Below, piece after piece: positions 7,753-16,105 of a stretch of DNA of 64,000 nt (positions are counted from its first letter, which is position 1; each line of letters opens with the position of its first letter). The translations under genes were made by a program, and so were the position numbers. Origin of the DNA: Flavobacterium sp. ov086 (GTDB taxonomy: Bacteria; Bacteroidota; Bacteroidia; Flavobacteriales; Flavobacteriaceae); the NCBI RefSeq assembly GCF_900187965.1, contig NZ_FZNL01000003.1:186001-250000 (forward strand). Direction: 5' to 3'. A model generated the notes under the pieces. The model was not told the origin of the DNA and searched no databases. It saw only the letters and a list, made by a program, of their open reading frames with translations.

Positions 7753-7781
7753 AAAAAACAACTAACGAGAAAATAGTAATT

Positions 7782-8099
7782 ATGGAAAAGTTATTCTCTT
7801 ACGGAACATTAAGATCGAAACAAATTCAGATGCAGATTTTTAACAAAGTTCTAACCGGAACTCCAGATCAGCTTTTGGGTTACAAACTAAAAAGTCTACA
7901 AATAGAAGAAGAATTTGGAATGGCAGACTATGTTGTAGCTGTGCCCAGCGCAGATTCTTCAGATCCTATACATGGTGTTGCTTTTAATATTTCAGCTTCG
8001 GATTTAGCTAAAGTAGATATATTCGAATCTAATGCTTATAGAAGAGTTCAGGTCAAGTTGAAATCCGGAACAGTTGCCTGGGTTTATATAGAAAGTTAA
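7782..8099 (+). CDS. Gamma-glutamylcyclotransferase-like (AIG2/GGCT) protein
   Basis: The 105-residue protein opens with MEKLFSYGTLRS, the YGTL motif that forms the substrate pocket of the gamma-glutamylcyclotransferase fold. The acidic residue expected in the catalytic position is likely the Glu in DIFESNAYRRV near residue 88. Family members cleave or cyclise gamma-glutamyl amines or peptides; the exact substrate is not predictable. It stands between trpB and the nitrilase-like gene, 12 bases before the latter, so the two form a tight pair inside the trp operon. Confidence 0.8.
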   Translation: MEKLFSYGTLRSKQIQMQIFNKVLTGTPDQLLGYKLKSLQIEEEFGMADYVVAVPSADSSDPIHGVAFNISASDLAKVDIFESNAYRRVQVKLKSGTVAWVYIES

Positions 8100-8111
8100 T
8101 AAGTAAGCAAA

Positions 8112-8849
8112 ATGATTCTAGCAGCAGCACAAACAAAACCAACTCGTGGAGATATTGATTCTAACTTATTAGATCATTATCGCCTTATCGATTTGGCGGT
8201 ACAAAACGGAGCACAATTAATCGCTTTTCCTGAAATGTCTATTACAGGTTATGAACGTGAATATGCCCAAAAACTAGCTTTCAAAAAAGACGATTCAAGG
8301 TTAGATCATTTAAAAAAATTAGCTTCCGAAAATAATATCATTATTATTGCCGGAGCTCCAATTCAAATAGAATCTCAATTGTTTATTGGGGAATTTATAA
8401 TTTCTCCTGATAATTCGGTTGTCATCTATACAAAGCAATTTTTGCATGAAGGCGAAGATGAGTTTTTTCAATCTTCATTCAATCATAATCCGATGGTTAC
8501 AATTGAAGAGCAAAAGATTTCGTTTGCCATTTGTGCTGATATTGATAATCCACTTCATCCGGAAAATGCCTGCAAAAGAGCAACTGATATTTATATCGCA
8601 AGTATATTCTTTACACCAAACGGAATTCCCAGTGCGTATAGAGACTTACAAAGTTATGCTCAAAAACATCAAATGAATGTTTTGATGTCAAATTTTAGCG
8701 GAGAATCCTGGGGATCACCTTCGGCAGGGCAAAGTGCTTTTTGGAATAACAAAGGAGAACTTGTAGCTCAAATGAACGACTCAGATTCGGGATTACTTAT
8801 ATTAGAAAACAAAAATGATAATTGGACAAGTCAGATTTTAAAAATTTAA
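8112..8849 (+). CDS. Carbon-nitrogen hydrolase (nitrilase superfamily)
   Basis: The 245-residue protein has the Glu-Lys-Cys catalytic set of the superfamily: Glu in AFPEMSITGYE near residue 41, Lys in YTKQFLHEGED near 108, and Cys in FAICADIDNP near 139. Members hydrolyse amides or nitriles or condense amines. The superfamily branch cannot be decided by eye. It lies between trpB and trpA on the same strand, and a paralogue with the same layout is found at 26012-26740. A link to tryptophan-derived amides or nitriles is possible but unsupported. Confidence 0.85.
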   Translation: MILAAAQTKPTRGDIDSNLLDHYRLIDLAVQNGAQLIAFPEMSITGYEREYAQKLAFKKDDSRLDHLKKLASENNIIIIAGAPIQIESQLFIGEFIISPDNSVVIYTKQFLHEGEDEFFQSSFNHNPMVTIEEQKISFAICADIDNPLHPENACKRATDIYIASIFFTPNGIPSAYRDLQSYAQKHQMNVLMSNFSGESWGSPSAGQSAFWNNKGELVAQMNDSDSGLLILENKNDNWTSQILKI

Positions 8850-8901
8850 AAAATAATGCCACAGATTAAAAAGATTTTCACTGATTATTGCTGCAAATTT
8901 A

Positions 8902-8988
8902 TTTCACGCAGATTTAAATTGATTTAAGCAGATTCGAGCAGAATTATATTAATTAAAATCTGCCTTAATCTGCAGAATCTGCGTGAAA
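8902..8988. repeat. Inverted repeat with TTTCACGCAGATT ends
   Basis: TTTCACGCAGATT at 8902-8914 is perfectly inverted at 8976-8988. The inner part contains further AGCAGATT/AATCTGC words. It occupies most of the gap between the nitrilase-like gene and trpA, together with related CACAGATT words to its left. Confidence 0.8.
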
Positions 8989-9055
8989 CAAAAAATCCGA
9001 GAGAATCTTTTATCCAAATATAAATTGGAAGTGGTTAAAGAATAATAACATACTT

Positions 9056-9076
9056 AATAGGTTTTAAGAACCTATT
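9056..9076 (+). promoter_or_regulatory. Hairpin in the trpA leader
   Basis: AATAGGTT (9056-9063) and AACCTATT (9069-9076) form an 8-base-pair stem with a 5-base loop, ending 19 bases before the trpA ATG. There is no T tract, so it is not a usual terminator. It could be a processing or translation element, or a small repeat. Confidence 0.4.
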
Positions 9077-9095
9077 AGGATAAAAAATAAAAACA

Positions 9096-9857
9096 ATGAA
9101 CAGAATAACTCAAAAATTACAAGAAGATAAAAAGATACTTTCTATTTATTTTTCTGCTGGATATCCAAACCTGAACGATACGGTTCAAATTATTCAGGAT
9201 TTAGAAAAAAACGGTGTTGATTTAATCGAAATTGGTTTGCCTTTTAGTGATCCTTTAGCCGATGGACCAACGATTCAGGCAAGTTCTACACAAGCTCTTC
9301 ATAACGGAATGACAACTCAGATTCTTTTTGATCAGTTGAAGAACATCCGCGAAAGCGTAAAAATTCCGTTGATTATTATGGGATATTTTAATCCGATGTT
9401 GCAATATGGAGTTGAAAAATTTTGCGCTAAATGTGCCGAAATTGGTATCGACGGATTAATTATTCCGGATCTTCCAGTTGATGTTTATGCGGATGAATAC
9501 AAAGCTATTTTCGAAAAATACGGTTTAATCAACGTATTCTTAATTACGCCACAAACGTCAGACGAACGTATTCGTTTTATTGACAGTGTTTCAAACGGAT
9601 TTATTTATATGGTAAGTTCTGCAAGTGTTACAGGATCTCAGGCTGGTTTTGGAAATACACAGGAAAGTTACTTCGAAAGAATTGGAAGTATGAATTTGAA
9701 AAATCCACAAATAGTAGGTTTCGGAATTTCGAACAAAGAAACTTTTAATCAGGCTACGAAATTTGCAAAAGGAGCTATTATTGGAAGTGCTTTTATTAAA
9801 CATTTAAGTGAGAGTGGAAGCGGGAAAATTGAGGAATTTGTTGGAGAGATCCGATAA
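9096..9857 (+). CDS. trpA: Tryptophan synthase alpha chain
   Basis: TrpA cleaves indole-3-glycerol phosphate to indole and glyceraldehyde phosphate, passing indole to TrpB. The 253-residue (beta/alpha)8 protein carries the catalytic Glu45 and Asp56 in IEIGLPFSDPLADGP, and the phosphate-binding segments VSSASVTGSQ and GFGIS later in the chain. Length is normal. It is the last trp gene, about 250 bases from the gene before it, with a palindromic repeat and a small hairpin in the gap. It could therefore be read from the trp promoter or from its own. Confidence 0.96.
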   Translation: MNRITQKLQEDKKILSIYFSAGYPNLNDTVQIIQDLEKNGVDLIEIGLPFSDPLADGPTIQASSTQALHNGMTTQILFDQLKNIRESVKIPLIIMGYFNPMLQYGVEKFCAKCAEIGIDGLIIPDLPVDVYADEYKAIFEKYGLINVFLITPQTSDERIRFIDSVSNGFIYMVSSASVTGSQAGFGNTQESYFERIGSMNLKNPQIVGFGISNKETFNQATKFAKGAIIGSAFIKHLSESGSGKIEEFVGEIR

Positions 9858-9890
9858 GTTTTTATTTTTATTTAAAGAATATATCACATA

Positions 9891-9996
9891 GTTTGTCATT
9901 TCAACGAAGGAGAAATCTCCACGAGAGACTCGACAAAGATTAGATATTCTTTGCGGAGTTACTTGCGGAGATTTCTCCTTCGTCGAAATGACAAAA
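9891..9996. repeat. 106-base imperfect palindrome after trpA
   Basis: The left arm (TTTGTCATTTCAACGAAGG, then AGAAATCTCC) is mirrored by the right arm (GGAGATTTCTCC, then TTCGTCGAAATGACAAA). The centre is formed by GAGACTCGACAAAGATTAGATATTC-type sequence. It would fold into one long hairpin. I recall near-identical elements between genes of other Flavobacterium genomes. Confidence 0.85.
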
Positions 9997-10011
9997 ACAT
10001 TGAAAGACACT

Positions 10012-10053
10012 AAGCTGAATTAATATCTCACGATGTTAATTCAGCTTTTTTTT
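10012..10053 (+). terminator. Intrinsic terminator after trpA
   Basis: AAGCTGAATTAA (10012-10023) pairs with TTAATTCAGCTT (10036-10047), a 12-base-pair stem followed by a T run to 10053. It closes the trp operon after the 106-base palindrome. Confidence 0.85.
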
Positions 10054-10122
10054 ATTAGATTATTATCAAAATTTAACAAAAAACAGCTACATGGTTTTCT
10101 GTTAATATTGCGTTAAAATAAA

Positions 10123-10161
10123 ATTAAACAACTGTTTAATTTAAACACTTGTTTAATTTTG
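10123..10161 (+). promoter_or_regulatory. Tandem TetR operators and -7 box of the efflux operon
   Basis: Two palindromes of the same design lie side by side: TTAAACA-AC-TGTTTAA (10124-10139) and TTAAACA-CT-TGTTTAA (10141-10156). The second overlaps TAATTTTG (10154-10161), a match to the -7 consensus TAnnTTTG. The arrangement is that of a repressor covering its own promoter, and the next gene encodes a TetR-type regulator. Binding by that regulator is inferred. Confidence 0.75.
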
Positions 10162-10182
10162 TATCCGATTAGAAACAATACC

Positions 10183-10812
10183 ATGTCATACATCGAATTA
10201 AACGATAAAAAAATTCAAATTCTGGAGGTTGCCGAAAGGCTCTTTTCGGATAAAGGATTTGAAGGTACATCGATACGGGATATCTCAAAAGAGGCAAAAA
10301 TTAACATTGCCATGATTTCGTACTATTTTGGTTCTAAAGAGCGTCTTCTTGAAGCTTTAATTCTTTATAAAACTTCTGATTTAAAACTGAAACTCGAAAA
10401 TTTATTAAACGAAGATCTTGAACCTCTTGATAAAGTCAATAAATTAATCGAAATTTACATCAATCGAATTAGTTGTAATAAAGGCATTTTCAGAGTTTTA
10501 CATTTCGAACTTAATTCAAAAAAAAGAGAAAAGAGCTTTATTGCCTTTACAGAACTAAAAAAAGGAAATCTAAAATCTGTTGAGAGTATTATTACTCAAG
10601 GTCAGGAAAAAGGTGTCTTTAGAAAAGATGTAATCATTCCGCTTATTACTCCCACTATTATTGGAACTTTTTTTCACTTTCATATGAATAAATCTTTTTA
10701 TGAAGAATTACTAAATTTAAAAACAGAAGCCATGTACAATGAGTACATTAAAACCAGTCTTACAAAGCACATTCAACAAACTATAAAAGCTCTACTTGTT
10801 TATGAAAATTAA
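10183..10812 (+). CDS. TetR family regulator of the efflux operon
   Basis: The 209-residue protein has an N-terminal TetR helix-turn-helix: KIQILEVAERLFSDKGFEGTSI followed by RDISKEAKINIAMISYYFGSKERLL, up to about residue 60. The remaining helical part should be the ligand-binding and dimerisation domain. ATG 10183 gives the usual short lead-in before the HTH; an earlier in-frame TTG overlaps the promoter. Its stop overlaps the TolC-like gene by 11 bases. Together with the two operators just upstream, this suggests it represses its own operon and is released by a substrate of the pump. Confidence 0.9.
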   Translation: MSYIELNDKKIQILEVAERLFSDKGFEGTSIRDISKEAKINIAMISYYFGSKERLLEALILYKTSDLKLKLENLLNEDLEPLDKVNKLIEIYINRISCNKGIFRVLHFELNSKKREKSFIAFTELKKGNLKSVESIITQGQEKGVFRKDVIIPLITPTIIGTFFHFHMNKSFYEELLNLKTEAMYNEYIKTSLTKHIQQTIKALLVYEN

Positions 10813-12121
10813 TCAATTAATGCTCTTTGGGATTTTCTTTATCGGAATTTCATCAATAGAAGCACAAGAAAAAACAAGTTTAACCTTAGATGAAGCCGTT
10901 AAAATGGCTTGGGAAAAGAGTAACGACGTTACGCTTGCCAATACTAAGGTAAACACAAAGAAATACGAACTGCAAACGGTAAAAAATAATCAATATCCGG
11001 ATATTAAAGTTTCTGGCCAATATCAGCGCCTTACAAAAGCATCGATTGATATGCCTAATCAGGGTGAAAGCAAATCTTTAGCATCTCCTGATAGAGCAAT
11101 GTTTGGAATGGCAAATTTAAGCTTACCCCTTTTTGCAGGATTTAAAATTCAAAATAGCATCGACGCATATGATAACTTATATGAAGCTGAAACTGCTTAT
11201 GCTGCCAAAACAAAAGAAGATGTTGCTTTAAGAGTTATTACGTATTATACAGCTCTTTACAAAGCTCAAAAAACTTTGGATGTTTTAAATGAAAATCAAA
11301 AAAGCGCCAAACAGCGTGTCACTGATTTTACAGAATTAGAGAAAAACGGAATCATCCCAAGAAATGATTTATTAAAGTCACAATTGTTAGTTTCGAAAAC
11401 ACAATTATCTATTGACGAAGCTACTAACAACCTTAATAATATCAACTTTTATCTAACTACTTTACTAAAGCTGGATCCAAGTACAAAACTTCAGGTTAAT
11501 GAAGATGATTTCTTTAATTTAAAAACGAGTAATGCACCAACATCTGATCTGTTAGCACTTGAAAACAGAAAAGATTTAGAGGCTATTCGTCTTCAACAAA
11601 AAGCTTCTGCAGCAAATATTAAAGTTGCAAAAGCAGCATACTATCCAACTTTAGCATTACTTGGTGGTTATACTGCTTTAGATCTTAAAGACATTATAAC
11701 TGTAAAATATGCAATGAACTTTGGTCTGGGTTTAACTTATGATATATCTGGAATTTACAAAAATAGTGCTCACGTAAGAGAAGCAGAAAGCAGAGCTTTG
11801 GAAGTTCAAAATACGGAAGCTGTAATGACAGATCGTATTAAAGTTGAAGTTCAAAAATCTATTGAAGATTATGACTTGGCTATTAACCAAAGTGTGGTTT
11901 ATGACGAAGCGCTTCAACAGGCATCTGAAAATTACAGACTTGTAAAAGATAAGTTCGACAATGGTTTAGCCGATACCAATGATTTGGTTGAAGCCGATGT
12001 TGAGCAATTAAGTGCCAAAATTAATACAGCTGTATCTAAGGCAACTATTATTCAAAAATATTACGAATTACTATCCGTATCAGGACAATTATCACAATCA
12101 TTCAATCTTTCTAAAATATAA
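10802..12121 (+). CDS. TolC family outer-membrane efflux protein
   Basis: The 439-residue protein starts with a signal peptide (MKINQLMLFGIFFIGISSIEAQ) and contains two outer-membrane efflux (OEP) repeats rich in long amphipathic helices. The first starts at SLTLDEAVKMAWEKSNDV, and the second has the YYPTLALLGGYTAL strand near residue 280. Such proteins trimerise into a channel through the outer membrane and periplasm. It is the first structural gene after the TetR regulator and supplies the exit duct for the downstream EmrA/EmrB-like pair. Confidence 0.92.
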   Translation: MKINQLMLFGIFFIGISSIEAQEKTSLTLDEAVKMAWEKSNDVTLANTKVNTKKYELQTVKNNQYPDIKVSGQYQRLTKASIDMPNQGESKSLASPDRAMFGMANLSLPLFAGFKIQNSIDAYDNLYEAETAYAAKTKEDVALRVITYYTALYKAQKTLDVLNENQKSAKQRVTDFTELEKNGIIPRNDLLKSQLLVSKTQLSIDEATNNLNNINFYLTTLLKLDPSTKLQVNEDDFFNLKTSNAPTSDLLALENRKDLEAIRLQQKASAANIKVAKAAYYPTLALLGGYTALDLKDIITVKYAMNFGLGLTYDISGIYKNSAHVREAESRALEVQNTEAVMTDRIKVEVQKSIEDYDLAINQSVVYDEALQQASENYRLVKDKFDNGLADTNDLVEADVEQLSAKINTAVSKATIIQKYYELLSVSGQLSQSFNLSKI

Positions 12122-12133
12122 TCGATAGCTCTC

Positions 12134-13213
12134 ATGGAAAAGAAAAAAACAAATACTAAATTCATCATTATACTAACCGTTTTGGTTTTAGTGGGCGGAA
12201 CTTACGGAATAACAAAGTACATGCACTCTTTAGCTCACGAAGAAACGGATGATGCTCAAATCGAGAAAAAAATGAATCCAATTATTCCGAGAGTATCTGG
12301 ATATATTAGTAAAGTGTATGTAAAAGATAATGACTTTGTAAAAAAAGGGGATACTTTATTTACTATCGATAAAAGAGATTATCAATTAAAAATTGACGAA
12401 GCTAATGCTGCTTTATTAGGTGCTGAAGGACAATACGAAGCTGCAAAAGCGGATATTGGAAGTGCAAATGCAAGTATCTCAGTTTCTGATGCTCAAATGA
12501 AATCTGCAACTGGTTCTATCGAAAGTGCAAAAATTAGATTGAGACAAATTACAAACGATTATAACCGTTACAACAATTTGTACAAAACTCATACCATTAC
12601 AAAACAACAATATGAGCAAGCTTTATCAGCAAAAGATGAAGCCGAAAATCAAGTGCGTGTTTTAGAGCAACAACAAAGAGCTAGTTCTTACCAAAAAACG
12701 GTAATTGAATCTAAATCTAAAGCTTCTGACAAACAAACTGAAGTTGCTGCTGCAAACATCAAAAAAGCAAAAACAATGCTAGATGTTGCATATTTAAATC
12801 TTAGTTATACTGTTGTAACTGCCGCAATTGATGGTCAGGTTTCTAAAGTTGATATTCAGCCTGGACAATTGGTTCAACCAGGACAATCTTTATTTTATAT
12901 CATCAATAATAATGAGGCTTGGGTTGTTGCAAACTTTAAAGAAACACAATTAAACAAAATGATTGTGGGACAAAAAGTAAGTTTAAAAGTTGATGCATAT
13001 CCAAACTACGAATTCAAAGGAATCGTAACATCATTTTCTCCTGCAACAGGTTCTCGTTTTTCATTATTACCTCCTGACAATGCAACAGGAAACTTCGTAA
13101 AAACAATTCAAAGATTACCGGTAAAAATTAGTTTAGATGAATCTAACGATCCAGAAAAAGTAAAATTACTTAGACCAGGGATGAATGTTGATGTAGATGT
13201 ACATTTAAAATAA
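12134..13213 (+). CDS. HlyD/EmrA family periplasmic adaptor subunit
   Basis: The 359-residue protein has one N-terminal membrane segment (FIIILTVLVLVGGTYGI), then a split biotinyl-lipoyl domain (PRVSGYISKVYVKDNDFVKKGDTLF early and VVTAAIDGQVSKVDIQPGQLV late). A helical hairpin of about 100 residues lies between the two halves, and a beta-barrel region ends in LRPGMNVDVDVHLK. This is the order expected of an EmrA-like membrane fusion protein linking an inner-membrane pump to TolC. It is 12 bases after the TolC-like gene and 3 bases before the MFS gene. Confidence 0.93.
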   Translation: MEKKKTNTKFIIILTVLVLVGGTYGITKYMHSLAHEETDDAQIEKKMNPIIPRVSGYISKVYVKDNDFVKKGDTLFTIDKRDYQLKIDEANAALLGAEGQYEAAKADIGSANASISVSDAQMKSATGSIESAKIRLRQITNDYNRYNNLYKTHTITKQQYEQALSAKDEAENQVRVLEQQQRASSYQKTVIESKSKASDKQTEVAAANIKKAKTMLDVAYLNLSYTVVTAAIDGQVSKVDIQPGQLVQPGQSLFYIINNNEAWVVANFKETQLNKMIVGQKVSLKVDAYPNYEFKGIVTSFSPATGSRFSLLPPDNATGNFVKTIQRLPVKISLDESNDPEKVKLLRPGMNVDVDVHLK

Positions 13214-13216
13214 AAT

Positions 13217-14806
13217 ATGGCAACAGCAGTACAAGCAGACGACGATTTAGTAGAATACGGTTATAGACGTGTCATAATTACGATAACGGCGGTACTTTGT
13301 GCCTTGCTGGAAATTGTAGATACCACGATTGTAAACGTAGCTCTAACAGACATGCGAGGTAGCCTTGGTGCTACTTTAACTGATGTGGCTTGGGTAATTA
13401 CAGCATATGCGATTGCGAATGTTATTGTAATTCCGATGACGAGTTGGCTTTCGCAGCAATTTGGAAGACGTAATTATTTTGTGGCTTCTATCATAATATT
13501 TACGGTCTGCTCCTTTTTGTGTGGTAATGCAACTAATATATGGGAACTGGTAGCGTTTAGGTTTGTACAAGGTATGGGTGGTGGAGCACTGCTTGTAACC
13601 GCACAAACTATTATCACCGAAAGTTATCCAGTGGCAAAACGTGGTATGGCGCAAGCGATCTACGGAATGGGTGTAATTGTTGGTCCAACTTTAGGTCCGC
13701 CTTTGGGAGGATATTTAGTAGATAATTATTCTTGGCCTTATATATTTTATATCAATATTCCGTTGGGAATTATTGCAACAATTTTGGCACTTACTTTCGT
13801 AAGAAGTCCGAAATATGGAGAGAAATTAAAAGCAAATCAGGTTGACTGGTGGGGAATTATATTATTGGCCTCATTTATTGGTTCGCTGCAATTTGTTCTG
13901 GAACACGGACAACAAGACGATTGGTTTAATGATTCATTAATTGTAACTTTAAGTGTTGTTACCATTCTTGGATTGATTTTATTTGTATGGAGAGAGCTTA
14001 CTTATAAACATCCAATTGTAAATTTAAGTGTTCTGAAAGATGGAAATCTAAGAATTGGAACCGTAATGTGTTTTATTCTTGGTTTTGGATTGTACGGATC
14101 AACCTTAATTATCCCAATCTATACACAATCTATTTTAGGTTGGACAGCAACAGATGCCGGGTTATTATTGATTCCGGGTTCGATCACCACGGCGATTATG
14201 ATGCCTTTTGTGGGTAATATGATTCAAAAAGGTGTGCCTCAAGGTTATATGGTAGGGGTTGGATTTTTAGTTTTCTTCTTCTTTACCTTCATGATGCAAA
14301 CTCGTATGACACCTGATACCGGTGTAGAACACATGTATTGGCCTTTAATTTTAAGAGGAATTGGTTTAGGATTACTATTTGTACCTATTACAACACTTTC
14401 GCTTTCTACTTTAAAAGGAAAACATATTGGTGAAGGAGCTGCTTTTACAGGAATGATGAGACAATTAGGTGGTTCATTTGGTATTGCGATTATTACTACT
14501 TTTATCACACGATTAAGTCAGGAACACAGAGTAGACTTATTGACCAATTTAGATCCTGCAAAATATGATGTTCAACAACGTATTGCCGGAATGCAAAGGG
14601 CTTTTATGTCTAAAGGATATAGCGCCGATGTTGCACTGAAAAAAGCTTATCAAGGTCTGGAATATTCAGTAATGAAACAAAGTACAGTACTGGCCTATAT
14701 GGATATTTTTATGTACTTAGGAATTATGTTCCTATGTTGTATACCAATTATTCTTTTAATCAAAAAAGGAAAGAACAAGATTAATCCTGCTGATGCAATG
14801 CATTAA
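13217..14806 (+). CDS. MFS efflux transporter, DHA2 (EmrB/QacA) family
   Basis: The 529-residue protein has about 14 hydrophobic segments, as expected for the DHA2 family of drug:proton antiporters. Family marks include LLEIVDTTIVNVAL in the first helix, the SQQFGRRNYF loop (motif A) after helix 2, and the proline/glycine-rich antiporter motif C, VGPTLGPPLGGYLV. With the preceding adaptor and TolC-like protein it should form a complete tripartite pump. The exported compounds are not known. Confidence 0.94.
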   Translation: MATAVQADDDLVEYGYRRVIITITAVLCALLEIVDTTIVNVALTDMRGSLGATLTDVAWVITAYAIANVIVIPMTSWLSQQFGRRNYFVASIIIFTVCSFLCGNATNIWELVAFRFVQGMGGGALLVTAQTIITESYPVAKRGMAQAIYGMGVIVGPTLGPPLGGYLVDNYSWPYIFYINIPLGIIATILALTFVRSPKYGEKLKANQVDWWGIILLASFIGSLQFVLEHGQQDDWFNDSLIVTLSVVTILGLILFVWRELTYKHPIVNLSVLKDGNLRIGTVMCFILGFGLYGSTLIIPIYTQSILGWTATDAGLLLIPGSITTAIMMPFVGNMIQKGVPQGYMVGVGFLVFFFFTFMMQTRMTPDTGVEHMYWPLILRGIGLGLLFVPITTLSLSTLKGKHIGEGAAFTGMMRQLGGSFGIAIITTFITRLSQEHRVDLLTNLDPAKYDVQQRIAGMQRAFMSKGYSADVALKKAYQGLEYSVMKQSTVLAYMDIFMYLGIMFLCCIPIILLIKKGKNKINPADAMH

Positions 14807-14835
14807 TAATAATTGATTTATAATTTTATAATACG

Positions 14836-14870
14836 AAAAAGCGGAGCTATTTATTTAGCTCCGCTTTTTT
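14836..14870 (+). terminator. Intrinsic terminator of the efflux operon
   Basis: AAAAAGCGGAGCTA (14836-14849) pairs with TAGCTCCGCTTTTT (14856-14869), loop TTTATT. The A and T runs on the two sides could make it work in both directions, also serving yaaA from the other side. Confidence 0.9.
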
Positions 14871-14921
14871 ATTTTGATCTTTGAAACTAAATTTTAATTT
14901 GAAATGATTTGAAGGGATTGA

Positions 14922-14937
14922 TCCCGAGGCTTCGGGA
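14922..14937. repeat. TCCCGA-N4-TCGGGA palindrome
   Basis: TCCCGAGGCTTCGGGA in the gap between the efflux operon terminator and the end of yaaA. Another copy of the short palindrome family listed at 3772. Confidence 0.65.
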
Positions 14938-15018
14938 CCCCCTACAATATAAATCGAGTCTACTACTCTTTCAAAACCTCTGAACGAACCTTTGTCGCTT
15001 TGAACCTTTGGATCTCAA

Positions 15019-15777
15019 TTACCTTGTAAACACCAAATGATTTCCTTTAGAAAGATTTGCATCAAATTGATATCCTTCATAATTGAAACCTTTTAAGTCA
15101 TCAATAGTTTCGGCATTTGTATCAATAATATAACGAACCATCATTCCTCTTGCTTTTTTGGCAAAGAAACTAATCATCTTTAATTTTCCGTCTTTGTAAT
15201 CTTTAAAGTCCGGTGTAATCACAGGAACTTTTAAAGCCTTTACATCTACAGCCGAAAAGTATTCGTTACTCGCCAAATTCACAAACAACTCCCCTTTTGC
15301 CAATTCTTTATTTAAAGCTTTAGTAACAGTTGGCTTCCAGAATTCGTGTAGATTTTTATATTCTCCAACAGGTAATTTTGTTCCCATTTCTAAACGATAT
15401 GCCTGCATTAAATCCAGCGGTTTCAAGACACCGTAAAGTCCTGATAAAATTCTGAGTTTACTTTGCAAAACTTCTAATTTTTCTACAGGAATTGTGTAAG
15501 CATCCAAACCTGTGTAAACATCTCCGTCAAAAGTATAGATTGCCGGACGTGAATTTTCTGGTGAAAAAGGAGTTTTCCATTCCTGATTTCTTTTCCAGTT
15601 TAGATCAGATAATTTATCTGAAATTGACATTAATTCAGATAATTCAGCAGGTTTTTTAGGTTTTAGAACTTTATGAACCAGACGTGCTTCTTTTAAAAAA
15701 GCTGGTTCTGTATATTGAGTTGTTGGTAATTCTTTTTCGAAATTTAATGACTTCGCCGGTGATATAACAATTTTCAT
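15019..15777 (-). CDS. yaaA: Peroxide stress protein YaaA family
   Basis: The 252-residue protein begins MKIVISPAKSLNFE, the hallmark start of the YaaA (DUF328) family, and contains the conserved LSGLYGVLKPLDLMQAYRLEMG and NLASNEYFSAV segments. In E. coli YaaA lowers the pool of free iron under peroxide stress and binds DNA; the mechanism in this lineage is not known. It is a single-gene unit read leftward, with a TATTTTTG -7 box (minus strand, 15798-15805) just upstream of its ATG. Confidence 0.9.
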   Translation of the reverse strand: MKIVISPAKSLNFEKELPTTQYTEPAFLKEARLVHKVLKPKKPAELSELMSISDKLSDLNWKRNQEWKTPFSPENSRPAIYTFDGDVYTGLDAYTIPVEKLEVLQSKLRILSGLYGVLKPLDLMQAYRLEMGTKLPVGEYKNLHEFWKPTVTKALNKELAKGELFVNLASNEYFSAVDVKALKVPVITPDFKDYKDGKLKMISFFAKKARGMMVRYIIDTNAETIDDLKGFNYEGYQFDANLSKGNHLVFTR

Positions 15778-16105
15778 TTGTGCGTTTTTGTATGCTTCAA
15801 AAATACAAATTGAAATTCTAAAAATAAGCGATCAGGATTGATTTGTTTTATAGTATCATAAATATTTTTTGCCACGAATTACACAAATTAACACAAATCA
15901 TTCGTAGCAAAATTTTAAAAAAATTAGCGCAAATTCGTGAAATTCGTGGCAACTCTTTTTTATTTCATAAAATTCTCTACTTCAAACTGTGAATTTGTTT
16001 AAAAAAGTCAACAATAGATTATAATGGGCGTGATCTATGTTGTAAATTTGCAGACGTTTCATTTTCTTCCAGAAAAGAAATGTAATATTTAAAATTACTG
16101 AATTC
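15778..16105. other. Gene-free stretch between divergent yaaA and cca
   Basis: About 330 bases without a plausible gene. It holds the yaaA -7 box (minus, 15798-15805), a CCACGAAT-type inverted repeat (15871-15950), and a TAAATTTG -7 box (plus, 16043-16050) that probably serves the CCA-adding enzyme gene. Confidence 0.6.
15871..15950. repeat. CCACGAAT-type palindrome
   Basis: GCCACGAATT on the left is inverted as AATTCGTGGC on the right, with additional ACACAAATTAACACAAAT and ATTCGTAGC words inside. Same family as the elements at 5684, 43159 and 63562. Confidence 0.8.

Noticed and set aside
13376-13654. Minus-strand ORF of 92 codons within the MFS gene
   Set aside because: Antisense to a clear transporter gene; composition not protein-like.
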